Source: Methylococcaceae bacterium
GTDB lineage: Bacteria > Pseudomonadota > Gammaproteobacteria > Methylococcales > Methylomonadaceae
Reading direction: 5' to 3'
Length of the DNA stretch: 64,000 nucleotides
NCBI GenBank assembly: GCA_016715325.1
Contig: JADKAL010000014.1
Location: 310,001 to 374,000, forward strand
Position 1 is the first letter of the stretch; every line of letters begins with the position of its first letter. Of the stretch, positions 45,236 through 55,529 are shown piece after piece. A program made the position numbers and the translations under genes. Below the pieces are notes generated by a model. The model did no database searches and was not told the DNA's origin. It worked only from the letters and a program-made list of their open reading frames with translations.

Positions 45236-46840
45236 ATGAGTTATCAGGTTCTCGCCAGAAAATGGCGGCCCTCGAATTTCACCGAAGTTGTTGGTCAAGA
45301 TCATGTTGTCAAATCGTTGATGAACGCTTTGCAGCATAACCGTTTGCACCACGCTTATTTATTTACCGGTACCCGCGGCGTTGGCAAAACAACCATTGCC
45401 CGAATTCTAGCCAAAGCGATTAATTGCGAAAATCTCAAAGACTTTAACCCATGCGGAACCTGCAAAGTCTGCACTGAGCTGGATGAAGGCCGATTTATGG
45501 ATTTAATCGAAGTCGATGCAGCCTCTCGCACCAAAGTTGAAGACACCCGTGATTTGCTCGATAACGCCCAGTATGCGCCGAATTACGCCCGCTATAAGGT
45601 GTATCTGATCGACGAAGTGCACATGCTATCCGGGCATAGTTTCAATGCTTTGCTGAAAACATTGGAAGAGCCTCCGCCGCATGTTAAATTCCTGCTGGCG
45701 ACCACCGATCCTCAGAAAATTCCGGTCACCGTGCTGTCGCGCTGTTTGCAATTCAATCTTAAGCGCTTGTTGCCGAACCAAATTTTCGATCAAATGGAAT
45801 ACATCCTCAGGCAGGAACAGATCGAATCGGAACCGCAAGCCCTGCATCTTTTGTCAAGAGCGGCGGACGGCAGCATGCGGGACGGCCTTAGCCTGTTGGA
45901 TCAAGCGATTGTTTACGGATCCGGTAAAGTTTCCACCGATGAGGTGAACGCCATGCTGGGTACGGTGGCGCATCGCCCGGTTGAAGATCTTTTGACGGCT
46001 TTGGCAGATGGCAACGCCGAAGTCATCCTCGGCAAAATCGATGAGATCGCTAATATCCATTCCGACTTCGGCACCGTACTGCAACAGATTCTGCAAATCT
46101 TGCATCGAATCGCGCTGGCTCAGCATCTTCCGCAAGCCGTTGAGCATGAATTCGACCGCGACATGATTATGGGGTTATCGCAACGAATAACGCCTGAAGA
46201 TGTGCAACTGTATTATCAGGTTGCATTGCTGGGACAGAAAGACCTCGAGCTGGCGCCGGATTCTCGTATGGGGTTTGAAATGGTCATGTTGCGTATGTTG
46301 GCGTTCAAACCGGCTTCGTCGCCGTCGAAACACGTGGACACGAAATCAATCTCCCATGTAAGTCCTACGGCAAGCAGTCAATCCGCTATGCCCGCAGAAC
46401 CGGTAAACCTGCAGGCGCATCCAGTAGAAAAAAATATAACGCCCTTTTCCGGCAGCCGCTCAACGAATTCCAATTGGGCCGACATGATTTCGATCATGAA
46501 ACTGGAAAGTCTAACCAGGGAGTTAGCCAATAATTGCGTATTGGAGGCTATTGACGATGAAACCTGTCGTTTACAGTTAGACGCCAGTCATCAACAATTA
46601 TTAACGCCCAGCCGGGAAAAGAGACTTCAACAGGCCTTACAAGACTATCGAGGTGCACCGATAAAGCTGTCGATAACTATCGTACAGGCCGAATTGGAAA
46701 CGCCCGCCGCTCAACTGGCAAAGGACAAAGAAAATAGACAGCAGGCGGCAGTCGATGCAATTAATTCCGACGCAAATGTCGAAGCGTTAAAAGAATATTT
46801 TGATGCTAGGATATTGCCCGGTACTATAGAACCTGTATAA
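45236..46840 (+). CDS. dnaX: DNA polymerase III subunits gamma and tau
   Basis: DnaX is the clamp-loader ATPase that also tethers the polymerase cores. The protein begins MSYQVLARKWRPSNF. Walker A is TRGVGKTT. Zinc cysteines are in CGTCKVC with a preceding Cys (INCENL). Walker B/DExH is LIDEVHMLS, and LSRCLQFNLKR is the sensor/Arg-finger SRC motif. Length is 534 aa, shorter than the E. coli tau. The frame is open to 45176 across the 4.5S RNA, but ATG 45236 is the homologous start. A run of seven A's at 46428-46434 may allow frameshifting to a shorter gamma. Confidence 0.95.
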   Translation: MSYQVLARKWRPSNFTEVVGQDHVVKSLMNALQHNRLHHAYLFTGTRGVGKTTIARILAKAINCENLKDFNPCGTCKVCTELDEGRFMDLIEVDAASRTKVEDTRDLLDNAQYAPNYARYKVYLIDEVHMLSGHSFNALLKTLEEPPPHVKFLLATTDPQKIPVTVLSRCLQFNLKRLLPNQIFDQMEYILRQEQIESEPQALHLLSRAADGSMRDGLSLLDQAIVYGSGKVSTDEVNAMLGTVAHRPVEDLLTALADGNAEVILGKIDEIANIHSDFGTVLQQILQILHRIALAQHLPQAVEHEFDRDMIMGLSQRITPEDVQLYYQVALLGQKDLELAPDSRMGFEMVMLRMLAFKPASSPSKHVDTKSISHVSPTASSQSAMPAEPVNLQAHPVEKNITPFSGSRSTNSNWADMISIMKLESLTRELANNCVLEAIDDETCRLQLDASHQQLLTPSREKRLQQALQDYRGAPIKLSITIVQAELETPAAQLAKDKENRQQAAVDAINSDANVEALKEYFDARILPGTIEPV

Positions 46841-46860
46841 CTGAAAAAGGAGAAGTCGAG

Positions 46861-47184
46861 ATGAAAAACGCACTGGGCAACATTATGCAACAAGCCCAAA
46901 AAATGCAGGAAGACTTGAAAAGAGCGCAAGATGAATTGGCGATGCAGCAAGTGCTTGGAGAGTCGGGCGGCGGGTTGGTGACTATCGTGATGACGGGAAA
47001 ACGAGAAGCCAGAAAAGTAACGATTGATCCTTCGCTGCTGGGCGACGACAAAGATATGCTGGAAGACTTAGTTGCCGCAGCGATTAACGATGCCGTCAAT
47101 AAAGTCGGTAAAATGAAAAAAGAGAAAATGGCCTCAATCACTGCTGGATTGCCGATTCCGCCCGGATTCCAAATGCCTTTTTAA
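46861..47184 (+). CDS. ybaB: Nucleoid-associated protein, YbaB/EbfC family
   Basis: A 107-aa DNA-binding protein that forms dimers with a tweezer shape. [20 protein letters not shown] at the N-terminus is the coiled arm, and [20 protein letters not shown] the central sheet, with the end [13 protein letters not shown] typical. The ribosome site is AAGGAG. It lies between dnaX and recR (the conserved dnaX-ybaB-recR operon), 20 bp after dnaX and one base before recR. Function in DNA organisation or repair is known only broadly. Confidence 0.95.
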   Translation: MKNALGNIMQQAQKMQEDLKRAQDELAMQQVLGESGGGLVTIVMTGKREARKVTIDPSLLGDDKDMLEDLVAAAINDAVNKVGKMKKEKMASITAGLPIPPGFQMPF

Positions 47185-47185
47185 C

Positions 47186-47782
47186 ATGCTGAAAAAGGGT
47201 TTACTGGGGCAATTGACCCAAACGTTGTGCTGTTTACCGGGAGTCGGCCCTAAAACAGCTCAACGCATGTCATTCCATCTGCTGCAACGTGATCGTAGCG
47301 GCGCCAAAATTCTGGCCGAAACACTGATAGAAGCCCTTGAAAAGATCGGTCATTGCCGGTTTTGCCGCACCTTAACTGAACAGGAAATCTGCCCTGTATG
47401 CGCCGATCAAGCCAGAGACCCATCGCTAGTGTGTGTTGTAGAAAATCCATCCGATGTTTGGATCATCGATCAAGCCGCTGTCTTTAAAGGTCACTATTTT
47501 GTCTTGCACGGCAGGTTATCGCCCCTCGACGGCATCGGCCCGGACGAGCTGGGTCTCGATCTCTTGGAAGATCGCATGGCGGAAGGCATTATCAAAGAAT
47601 TGATCTTAGCGACCAATTCTACCGTCGAAGGCGAAGCAACGGCGTATTTCATCGGCGAGCTGGCAAAAAAACATCAGGTAAATGCCAGCCGTATCGCTCA
47701 AGGCGTTCCTATGGGCGGCGAATTGGAGTTTATCGATAGCGGTACATTAGCGCATGCGTTTAACGGTCGCAAAGTGTTTTAG
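47186..47782 (+). CDS. recR: Recombination mediator protein RecR
   Basis: RecR works with RecFO to load RecA on gapped DNA. The helix-hairpin-helix [18 protein letters not shown] is near residue 17. The C4 zinc finger is [16 protein letters not shown] (residues 55-70), and the Toprim domain follows with [13 protein letters not shown] and [16 protein letters not shown]. Walker-like [18 protein letters not shown] closes it. Length is 198 aa, the family standard. Cotranscribed with ybaB. Confidence 0.95.
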   Translation: MLKKGLLGQLTQTLCCLPGVGPKTAQRMSFHLLQRDRSGAKILAETLIEALEKIGHCRFCRTLTEQEICPVCADQARDPSLVCVVENPSDVWIIDQAAVFKGHYFVLHGRLSPLDGIGPDELGLDLLEDRMAEGIIKELILATNSTVEGEATAYFIGELAKKHQVNASRIAQGVPMGGELEFIDSGTLAHAFNGRKVF

Positions 47783-47840
47783 CGATAATCTTTTTCAACT
47801 GCGAATAGCCGTTAACTCAATTAAAATCTAGGGAGAAATC

Positions 47841-48179
47841 ATGAACGATTGCCTATTCTGCAAGATGGTCAGAGGTGAAATTAAACCGGACATTGTCTTT
47901 GAAAACGACCACGTTCTGGCTTTCAATGACATTAATCCGCAAGCGCCCGTACATGTATTGGTGATACCGAAACGCCACATCGCAACTATGAACGAACTGG
48001 ACGACGCCTATTTAGGCGGAGAAGTTTTAAAAGCCGCCGTTAATTTAGCAAAAAAACTGAATATTGCCGACGACGGCTATCGCACTGTCTTCAATTGCAA
48101 TCAACACGGCGGTCAGGCTGTGTACCATTTGCATTTACATCTGCTCGGCGGACGTCAAATGGCTTGGCCGCCGGGTTGA
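47841..48179 (+). CDS. HIT-family nucleotide hydrolase (HinT-like)
   Basis: A 112-aa histidine-triad protein. The active-site motif HxHxHxx is VYHLHLHLLGGR near the C-terminus, and CLFCKMVRGEIKPDIVFEND is the conserved N-terminal region with a zinc-type CxxC. HinT enzymes hydrolyse purine nucleoside phosphoramidates and acyl-adenylates. The ribosome site is GGGAGAAATC. It stands 58 bp after recR. Confidence 0.93.
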   Translation: MNDCLFCKMVRGEIKPDIVFENDHVLAFNDINPQAPVHVLVIPKRHIATMNELDDAYLGGEVLKAAVNLAKKLNIADDGYRTVFNCNQHGGQAVYHLHLHLLGGRQMAWPPG

Positions 48180-48245
48180 TAAGTTCATCAAAAACGACGA
48201 ACACTATTCGAACAATAGTAATAACTCGAAAAATAATCTGATGAT

Positions 48246-48611
48246 ATGACCCATTCTTTTGAACACCGTCATCAAAAACCAATACCTTTCAAAGCATTTC
48301 TTATCAGGCAAGGCCGGTATTTATTATCAGCTACTCTACTGCTGACTTTCGGTTTAGGTATCGGTATGCTCGGCTACCACGAATTTGAAGACATGAACTG
48401 GACCGATTCTTTTCTGAATGCCGCGATGATTCTCGGGGGCATGGGACCGGTTGTCCCGTTAAAGACTGATGCCGGTAAAATCTTTGCCGGCTTGTATGCG
48501 CTGTTTTCCGGTTTAGTTTTCCTCGTTTCAGCCGGTCTTTTCTTCAGCCCGTCCGTGCATCGTCTGCTACATAAATTTCATTTCGAAGCCGATAGGGCGG
48601 ATGAAAAATAA
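48246..48611 (+). CDS. Two-helix membrane protein resembling an Ion_trans_2 pore with altered filter
   Basis: A 121-aa protein with membrane segments near residues 28-48 and 80-101. Between them is WTDSFLNAAMILGGMGPVVP, which follows the pore-helix and filter pattern of two-helix K+ channels (family form T-x-G-Y-G-D-x-x-P), but here the filter is GGMGPVVP. LKTDAGKIFAGLYALFSGLV after it also matches the inner-helix start of that fold. The key GYGD is absent, so K+ selectivity is unlikely. It could be a decayed channel or a regulatory subunit. It is 66 bp after the HIT gene. Confidence 0.7.
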   Translation: MTHSFEHRHQKPIPFKAFLIRQGRYLLSATLLLTFGLGIGMLGYHEFEDMNWTDSFLNAAMILGGMGPVVPLKTDAGKIFAGLYALFSGLVFLVSAGLFFSPSVHRLLHKFHFEADRADEK

Positions 48612-48721
48612 AACCGCGATCTATCAATTGCTAAAGAAATTTATAGTTGTCTGGTCTTGTGTCGAATTCGTTGATAAAGCCATCCTATTGAACAACCCGC
48701 TAATTTTATTCGGAGCAACTC

Positions 48722-49822
48722 ATGACATCTCCAAGCACTAATCCAATCAGTCTATTTTCACCGATTAAAATTGGCGGCCTTGAGCTATCCAATAGGATTA
48801 TTATGGCTCCTTTAACACGTAACCGTGCAGGCGAAGGCAATGTTCCTCAAGCCATCAATGTGGACTATTATCGACAACGCTCGGGTGCCGGATTAATCAT
48901 TTCGGAAGGGAGCCAAATATCGCCTCAAGGTTTAGGTTATCCCGGCACACCGGGCATTTATTCTGACGCTCAAGTTGTGGGATGGCAACAGGTTACGGAG
49001 GCTGTTCACAAAGTTGGCGGCCTTATTTTTCTTCAGCTTTGGCATGTCGGCAGGATTTCGCATACGTCATTGCAACTCAACGGCGAATTACCCGTGGGGC
49101 CTTCGGCATTGAAACCCAACGGGCAAATTTTCACTTATACCGGTTTACAAGATTTTGAAATGCCCCGCGCGTTATCAACGGATGAAATGCCGGGCATCAT
49201 TGCCGATTACGCCAACGCGGCAAAAAACGCCAAACTAGCCGGTTTCGACGGTGTGGAAATCCATGCCGCCAACGGCTATCTCATCGACCAATTCTTACGC
49301 GACGGCACGAACCGGCGCACGGATCAATACGGCGGCATCATCGAAAATCGGATGCGGTTATTGCTGGAGATTACCGAGCAGGTTGTTTCTGTTTGGGGTG
49401 AAAATCGAGTCGGCGTGAGATTGTCGCCTGAAAATTCGTTCAACGACATGCACGAAAGCAACCCGCAGAAAACTTTCAATGCCGTTGCCGAACAACTTTC
49501 AGCTTTCCCACTCGCCTATTTGCACGTTTTGGAAGGCGACATGATGACGGGCGAACGCAACCTCGATTACGTTCAATTGCGGAACTGCTTTAACGGATAT
49601 TACATGGCTAATAACGGCTACGATTTCGAATCCGCCAATGCGGCTATTGTTGAAAATCGAGCCGACATGGTAGCTTTCGGAAAACTCTTTATTGCCAACC
49701 CCGACTTGCCGTATCGCTTTGCCCAAAAATTGCCGTTAAATACGCCTGATAGCGCGACTTTTTATGGCGGTGATGAGAAGGGTTATACCGATTATCCGGC
49801 TTGTGATGAGGAGTTTTGTTAA
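48722..49822 (+). CDS. Old Yellow Enzyme family alkene reductase
   Basis: A 366-aa FMN-dependent ene-reductase of the NemA/xenobiotic-reductase type. ELSNRIIMAPLTRNRAGEGN (residues 21-40) has the FMN-contacting core. LQLWHVGRIS and GVEIHAANGYLIDQFLRDG contain substrate His/Asn and Tyr residues, and VGVRLSPENSFND the phosphate region. DMVAFGKLFIANPDLPYR is the C-terminal FMN loop. It reduces activated C=C bonds, nitro compounds or N-ethylmaleimide. The ribosome site is CGGAGCAACTC. It adds to the electrophile-handling capacity of the 39-44 kb island. Confidence 0.93.
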   Translation: MTSPSTNPISLFSPIKIGGLELSNRIIMAPLTRNRAGEGNVPQAINVDYYRQRSGAGLIISEGSQISPQGLGYPGTPGIYSDAQVVGWQQVTEAVHKVGGLIFLQLWHVGRISHTSLQLNGELPVGPSALKPNGQIFTYTGLQDFEMPRALSTDEMPGIIADYANAAKNAKLAGFDGVEIHAANGYLIDQFLRDGTNRRTDQYGGIIENRMRLLLEITEQVVSVWGENRVGVRLSPENSFNDMHESNPQKTFNAVAEQLSAFPLAYLHVLEGDMMTGERNLDYVQLRNCFNGYYMANNGYDFESANAAIVENRADMVAFGKLFIANPDLPYRFAQKLPLNTPDSATFYGGDEKGYTDYPACDEEFC

Positions 49823-49913
49823 CCCACTTTAATAAGCGCGCGTCTTAATGTTCAAACGATAGCCTGTATGACTAGGCGTTGACGTAGCGAGTATTTATTT
49901 CGAATCAAAAAAG

Positions 49914-50492
49914 CTAGGAATCGCTTTCCTCCTCATCTTCTTCGATTACATCATCGTCTTCGAATTGAAAAAAAGTTTTTAAATAGCGATATAACAACCG
50001 GGTCGATTTGGGCGGTTTCGCGGTTTCGGTTTCTTTTTTGATATTGCGCAGTAATTGCCGGATATGCTGTAAATCGACAGACGGTTGTTCATCGAACAGT
50101 TCGGTAATTGCATCGTTCCCTTCGTGAATCAGGCGGTCGCGCCAGTGTTCGACGATATGATGTTCCCTGACGGAATGTGCGCTTTTGTTTTGGATGCGAG
50201 CGAGCTTTTCTTGATAAGGCGAGACGTCGAGTTTGTGTAATTGACCGGCAATGTATTTTAACAGGCGTTTGCGAGCGCCGTTATGCGGCATTGTGGCTAC
50301 GTCGCTCACAGCTTTGTGAATATTTTCGGGCAGATCCAAGCTCTTTAAGTGGGTGGCCGATAATTTCGACATCGTTTCGCCCATCTCGAATAAGACGCCG
50401 ATTTCTTTCTTGATCTTCGTCTTATTCGGCCGTACGGCATAATATTCAATCTCCTCATCGTACTCTTCGTATGGATCGAACTCGTTCATCAT
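49914..50492 (-). CDS. darP: Ribosome biogenesis factor DarP/YjgA
   Basis: A 192-aa protein (MMNEFDPYEEYDEE start) related to E. coli YjgA/DarP, which associates with late 50S precursors. The charged helices with SALRY-type patterns are SATHLKSLDLPENIHKAVSD, then ARKRLLKYIAGQLHKLDVSP and HHIVEHWRDRLIHEGNDAIT, and the tail is very acidic (EEDEEESDS). The first of two ATGs (50492) overlaps the stop of the upstream small gene as ATGA. The upstream in-frame extension to 50564 covers that gene and is not homologous. Confidence 0.85.
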   Translation of the reverse strand: MMNEFDPYEEYDEEIEYYAVRPNKTKIKKEIGVLFEMGETMSKLSATHLKSLDLPENIHKAVSDVATMPHNGARKRLLKYIAGQLHKLDVSPYQEKLARIQNKSAHSVREHHIVEHWRDRLIHEGNDAITELFDEQPSVDLQHIRQLLRNIKKETETAKPPKSTRLLYRYLKTFFQFEDDDVIEEDEEESDS

Positions 50493-50683
50493 GCTTTCAC
50501 CATAGCGATCAGGATAAAAACAAATACGACCACCAACACGAGTGGTACCAGCACACCCGGCCAATCGGCTTGAGCGGTTTTGCTTCTCTCAAGGGCGGCT
50601 TTTATACCGGGTTTCATCCAGAAGACGACAATAATCGCCAATGCGCCTAATAACAGGTTTTCCCACGTTGATAAGGGTTCCAT
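50489..50683 (-). CDS. Small two-helix membrane protein, function unknown
   Basis: A 64-aa protein with membrane segments near residues 10-23 (LGALAIIVVFWM) and 46-61 (LVPLVLVVVFVFILIA) joined by a basic loop (LERSKTAQADW). The start is ATG 50683 (MEPLSTWENLLLG). The frame is open upstream to 50716. It overlaps darP by 4 bp (ATGA), so the two are translationally coupled. I do not recognise it. Confidence 0.65.
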   Translation of the reverse strand: MEPLSTWENLLLGALAIIVVFWMKPGIKAALERSKTAQADWPGVLVPLVLVVVFVFILIAMVKA

Positions 50684-50827
50684 ACAGCTCTCAAAAAATA
50701 AGGCGTACTTTATCACAGACTGAGCGGCGGTTTTGAGCCGGATTTAAATTGTCGTCGATTTTCTGTTCGCGGGCTTTGCTCAGTATGTAATAATGCCGCT
50801 CCATTTTTATCAGGATAGTTTCATAGC

Positions 50828-51736
50828 ATGTGGTTTAAAAATCTTTGTCTTTTTCGTTTGACGGAACCTTTTACTTTAAATGCCGATGAATTGGCGGAGA
50901 AATTGGAAACTTTACTTTTTCGGCCCTGCGGTGCTCACGAAACCGCCAGTTACGGCTGGGTTGCCCCTTTAAATTCGGCGGAGCAAGCTTTGACGCATTC
51001 CGCCAACGGTTATGTGATGGTGTGCGTTAAAAAACAGGAACGGGTTTTGCCGACATCCGTCGTTAACGAGATGCTCGAAGAAAAAATAACCGAGGCGGAA
51101 GATCAACAAGGCCGGAAATTATCGAAGAAGGAGCGGTCTCGACTAAAAGACGAGCTTATTTTCGATTTGTTACCGAAAGCATTTACGTTTTCCCGGAAAA
51201 CATACGCTTACATCGATCCAATCGGCGGTTGGCTGGTTGTCGACGCCGCATCGACAAAAGGCGCTGAAGATTTACTGACTTTATTGCGTAAATCGATTGG
51301 CTCGCTGCCTGCCGTTCCGGTTAATACCGTCGATAATCCGGTGAAAACCATGACACAGTGGCTCGTTAGTCAGCAGATGCCCGGCGATTTGACGGTTGAA
51401 GACGAATGCGAGCTGCGTGCGCCGGGAGATGAGGGCAGTATTATCCGCTGTAAGCGTCACGATTTATCCTTACCGGAAATTCAAAATCATCTCGACTCCG
51501 GCAAAGAAGTGATTAAGCTGGCGATTAATTGGGGGGATCGCTTATCGTTTATCTTAGATAAAACGTTAGCTATTAAACGTGTCCGCTATCTGGATTTGGT
51601 TCAAGACCAGTTGAAAGACTTAGATATTGAGGATGAAGCGACACGTTTCGATGCGGATTTTTCAATTATGACCGCTGAGCTGGCGCATTTTTTACCGAAG
51701 CTTTTGGAGGCCTTCGGCGGAGAAGTGAAAGCGTAA
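50828..51736 (+). CDS. rdgC: Recombination-associated protein RdgC
   Basis: RdgC is a ring-shaped dimeric DNA-binding protein that limits RecA loading. MWFKNLCLFRLTEPFTLNAD is the conserved N-terminus. SYGWVAPL, LPTSVVNEMLEEKI and KERSRLKDELIFDLLPKAF follow, and WLVVDAASTKGAEDLLTLLR is the central domain. Length is 302 aa, as in E. coli. The ATG at 50828 sits close to a divergent small membrane gene. The shared terminator with the lpp-like gene lies after the stop. Confidence 0.95.
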   Translation: MWFKNLCLFRLTEPFTLNADELAEKLETLLFRPCGAHETASYGWVAPLNSAEQALTHSANGYVMVCVKKQERVLPTSVVNEMLEEKITEAEDQQGRKLSKKERSRLKDELIFDLLPKAFTFSRKTYAYIDPIGGWLVVDAASTKGAEDLLTLLRKSIGSLPAVPVNTVDNPVKTMTQWLVSQQMPGDLTVEDECELRAPGDEGSIIRCKRHDLSLPEIQNHLDSGKEVIKLAINWGDRLSFILDKTLAIKRVRYLDLVQDQLKDLDIEDEATRFDADFSIMTAELAHFLPKLLEAFGGEVKA

Positions 51737-51746
51737 AAATGCGCAT

Positions 51747-51782
51747 AAAAAAGCCCGGCAATTAATGCTGCCGGGCTTTTTT
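51747..51782. terminator. Bidirectional intrinsic terminator between rdgC and the lpp-like gene
   Basis: AAGCCCGGCA (51751-51760) pairs with TGCCGGGCTT (51769-51778). The stem is flanked by A-runs on the left and T-runs on the right, so it works on both strands for rdgC and the lpp-like gene. Confidence 0.9.
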
Positions 51783-51806
51783 GGGTATTACTTAGATCAA
51801 TGAAGC

Positions 51807-52064
51807 TTATTTCATCATTGATTTTTTGAACATGTTGTCCAATTTGCTGTTAGTGTCTTGAGAATATTGGGCTGCGCGTTCTGCAGCAGCTTTTGCATCG
51901 GCAGCGGCAGTTTGTGCGCTTGCTGCGTCAGAAGAAGCTTGAGCAACAGAAGTTTTTAAACCGTCGATTTGAGTTTGCAGATTTTCGATATCTGAGTTGG
52001 TAGCACAGCCAACCATAACGCTAGCCGCCAGAGCAATCATTGATAATTTAACTAATTTTTTCAT
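51807..52064 (-). CDS. lpp: Lpp/OprI-like alanine-zipper outer-membrane lipoprotein
   Basis: An 85-aa lipoprotein. The signal peptide MKKLVKLSMIALAASVMVG is followed by the lipobox Cys in MVGCATNSD. The mature part is a long alanine-rich heptad helix (SVAQASSDAASAQTAAADAK) of the OprI/Lpp zipper type, which would trimerise in the outer membrane. It ends with Met-Lys, so a terminal Lys could link covalently to peptidoglycan. The frame is open upstream to 52148, but the lipoprotein start at 52064 has an AAGGAAAA ribosome site. Its promoter is listed separately. Confidence 0.85.
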   Translation of the reverse strand: MKKLVKLSMIALAASVMVGCATNSDIENLQTQIDGLKTSVAQASSDAASAQTAAADAKAAAERAAQYSQDTNSKLDNMFKKSMMK

Positions 52065-52402
52065 GTTTATTTTCCTTATTTCCAAGTTATTGCTACAAAA
52101 AATACGTATAGCCACGTTAATTTTAATCAGTATAAGCAATATTTTCAAGAATTCATTTATCTTTCGGTCATTTGGACTGAATTTTTGTATTAAATTATGA
52201 TAATAAACTCATTAAGATTGTCATGATTTAAGTTTAGTTAAAAAATAAAAATCAATTTAAAACTAAGGAGTTTAAATCAGTAATTAACGGTTTTTTAAAA
52301 TAAATTCAAATATATAAGTAACCGGCAGTTTAATATTGCCGGATTATTTATATAAGCGTAAAAATGCTTTTTTTAGCCTCTATAAAATAACGTTTAACGT
52401 GA
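52065..52402. other. A+T-rich intergenic region holding the lpp-like promoter
   Basis: No gene. The right half (52200-52400) is low-complexity A/T with no clear hairpin. The left half carries the promoter of the lpp-like gene (see next entry). Confidence 0.6.
52120..52148 (-). promoter_or_regulatory. Predicted sigma-70 promoter of the lpp-like gene
   Basis: On the minus strand TTGAAA (52148-52143), a 17-bp spacer and TAAAAT (52125-52120) match sigma-70. The transcript would start near 52113, leaving a leader of about 49 nt. Confidence 0.75.
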
Positions 52403-52945
52403 TTACTTTATTCTGACGATCGTACCGGTGTAGACCCATTGGCTTAGATGGTCGATTTGTTTATTGGTTAAAGCGATGCAGCCGTGCGTCCAGTTCATTG
52501 AGTGATGGATTTTCTCGCTGGCTCGGCCCAATCCGTGAATTCCGATACGACCGCCTAAGGGCGTGTTTTGCGGTGGAACGTGATGGTACATATGCGCATT
52601 GATAATGTCGGAATAGGTGTATCTGTCGATTATTCCTTTACGTAATCCGTTATCGGCATCTTGCACGGAAGGATAATTCAAGCCGAAAAAGCGATGAAAA
52701 GTACTTTTTTGCCCGACCCAGCCAATTCTGTATTCGCCGTAGGGTGTAATATTATCGCCGCGGTGGGTTTTTTGTCCTGCGCCGGATTGACCGATTGCAA
52801 TACCTTCAATTATATCGACAGTTTGTTCGCCTTTTTTGACTTCGATTTTGAGGGCATTGGTGTCCACTAATAACCAAATACCGTCGGAAGCGGAACCGGT
52901 CAAGGTATAAAAAGCGCAAATCAGATATAAAAACTTACGTAACAT
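52403..52945 (-). CDS. L,D-transpeptidase family protein (YkuD fold)
   Basis: A 180-aa exported protein with a short signal peptide (MLRKFLYLICAFYTLTGSAS). The YkuD catalytic site is SMNWTHGCIALTNKQIDHL, where Cys is the nucleophile (usual SHGC, here THGC), with the upstream GRIGIHGLGRASEKIHH supplying the His. Such enzymes make or use 3-3 peptidoglycan cross-links, or attach lipoproteins to the wall. An Lpp-like lipoprotein gene lies just 340 bp away on the same strand, so coupling of this enzyme to that lipoprotein is a natural hypothesis. Confidence 0.85.
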   Translation of the reverse strand: MLRKFLYLICAFYTLTGSASDGIWLLVDTNALKIEVKKGEQTVDIIEGIAIGQSGAGQKTHRGDNITPYGEYRIGWVGQKSTFHRFFGLNYPSVQDADNGLRKGIIDRYTYSDIINAHMYHHVPPQNTPLGGRIGIHGLGRASEKIHHSMNWTHGCIALTNKQIDHLSQWVYTGTIVRIK

Positions 52946-52977
52946 ATTACAACACCTACACGAGATAAGAATTTTAG

Positions 52978-54654
<1,677 letters not shown>

Positions 54655-54727
54655 AATCAAGTATCCTTGTTTTTCAGGCGGGGTGAAAAGCGATTTTTCT
54701 AAAAAGTAATAGCGAATAAATATTAAA

Positions 54728-54756
54728 TTGACAAATCTCTGAAATAGTTTTAAAAA
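54728..54756 (+). promoter_or_regulatory. Predicted sigma-70 promoter of the cytochrome P460 gene
   Basis: TTGACA (54728-54733), a 17-bp spacer and TAAAAA (54751-54756). Start of transcription near 54763. The -35 is perfect and the -10 is weak, which would suit an activated promoter. Confidence 0.5.
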
Positions 54757-54821
54757 GTCATAAATAGTTTCGAAACGAAATTATTTATGAGCGGGCTTTT
54801 TTATTTACAGGAGATGAAGTC

Positions 54822-55304
54822 ATGAAAACAAGAGTTGCTCTCGCTATTGCCGGATTGTTGCTGTTTGTTGCGCCAGCGTCATATTCGGAGACGAATAGCG
54901 TGCCTTTTCCCGAAGGCTATAGAAATTGGCTGCACGCGAAATCAATGCTGATTCAACCGGGACACGCCTTGGAAAATCCATTCCAAGGCATTCACCACAT
55001 TTATGCTAACGGTAAGGCTGCAAAAGGCTTAAAAAGCGGCAGTTATGCCGACGGTTCGGTGTTGGTCTTCGACTTGTTAAATTACGAGGAAAAAGACAAA
55101 ACCATACAAGAAGGAAAGCGTAAATTGGTCGGCGTGATGCATAAAGACGCGGCAAAATATGCATCGACCGGCGGCTGGGGATTCGAAGGCTTTGCGGGCG
55201 ATAGCAAAACCGAGAGGCTGGTCACAGACGGCGGTAAATCTTGCTTCGATTGCCATACAGCGCAAAAAGCGAAGGACTTTGTATTCTCGGAATTACGCGA
55301 TTAG
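54822..55304 (+). CDS. Cytochrome P460 family protein
   Basis: A 160-aa exported c-type cytochrome. The signal peptide is near residues 1-22 (LAIAGLLLFVAPASYS). The haem-binding CxxCH is CFDCH at residues 141-145. LVGVMHKDAAKYASTGGWGF is typical of the P460 domain, in which a lysine is cross-linked to haem. Known relatives in methanotrophs and nitrifiers oxidise hydroxylamine or bind NO. Location is periplasmic. It has a strong CAGGAG ribosome site and is monocistronic with its own terminator. Whether the cross-linking Lys is present cannot be settled by eye. Confidence 0.9.
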   Translation: MKTRVALAIAGLLLFVAPASYSETNSVPFPEGYRNWLHAKSMLIQPGHALENPFQGIHHIYANGKAAKGLKSGSYADGSVLVFDLLNYEEKDKTIQEGKRKLVGVMHKDAAKYASTGGWGFEGFAGDSKTERLVTDGGKSCFDCHTAQKAKDFVFSELRD

Positions 55305-55363
55305 TCTGATTAACCTCGGTTTGGAGAAAGAATAAAACGGATTTGTGCGCCTTAATGACAGTT

Positions 55364-55403
55364 AAACCTCCCTTTGTTGTTTGTATTTAAGGGAGGTTTT
55401 TTT
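55364..55403 (+). terminator. Intrinsic terminator of the cytochrome P460 gene
   Basis: AAACCTCCCTT (55364-55374) pairs with AAGGGAGGTTT (55389-55399) around a 14-nt loop, followed by a T-run to 55403. Confidence 0.88.
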
Positions 55404-55443
55404 CGAACTTGATTGTATATTCAACTCAGTGAACTCTAAACTC

Positions 55444-55502
55444 CCGTTCGCCTTGAGCCTGTCGAAAGGGGGTCTGTGCTTCGACTTGCTCAGCACGAAC
55501 GG
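55444..55502. repeat. REP-type palindrome, compact copy
   Basis: CCGTTCG (55444-55450) and CGAACGG (55496-55502) bound a unit with CTTGAGCCTGTCGAAAGG and, inverted, CTTCGACTTGCTCAGCACGA. It lies between the P460 gene and the ZIP gene. Confidence 0.75.
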
Positions 55503-55529
55503 ACAGGCCTAATTATAATTAAATCTATT

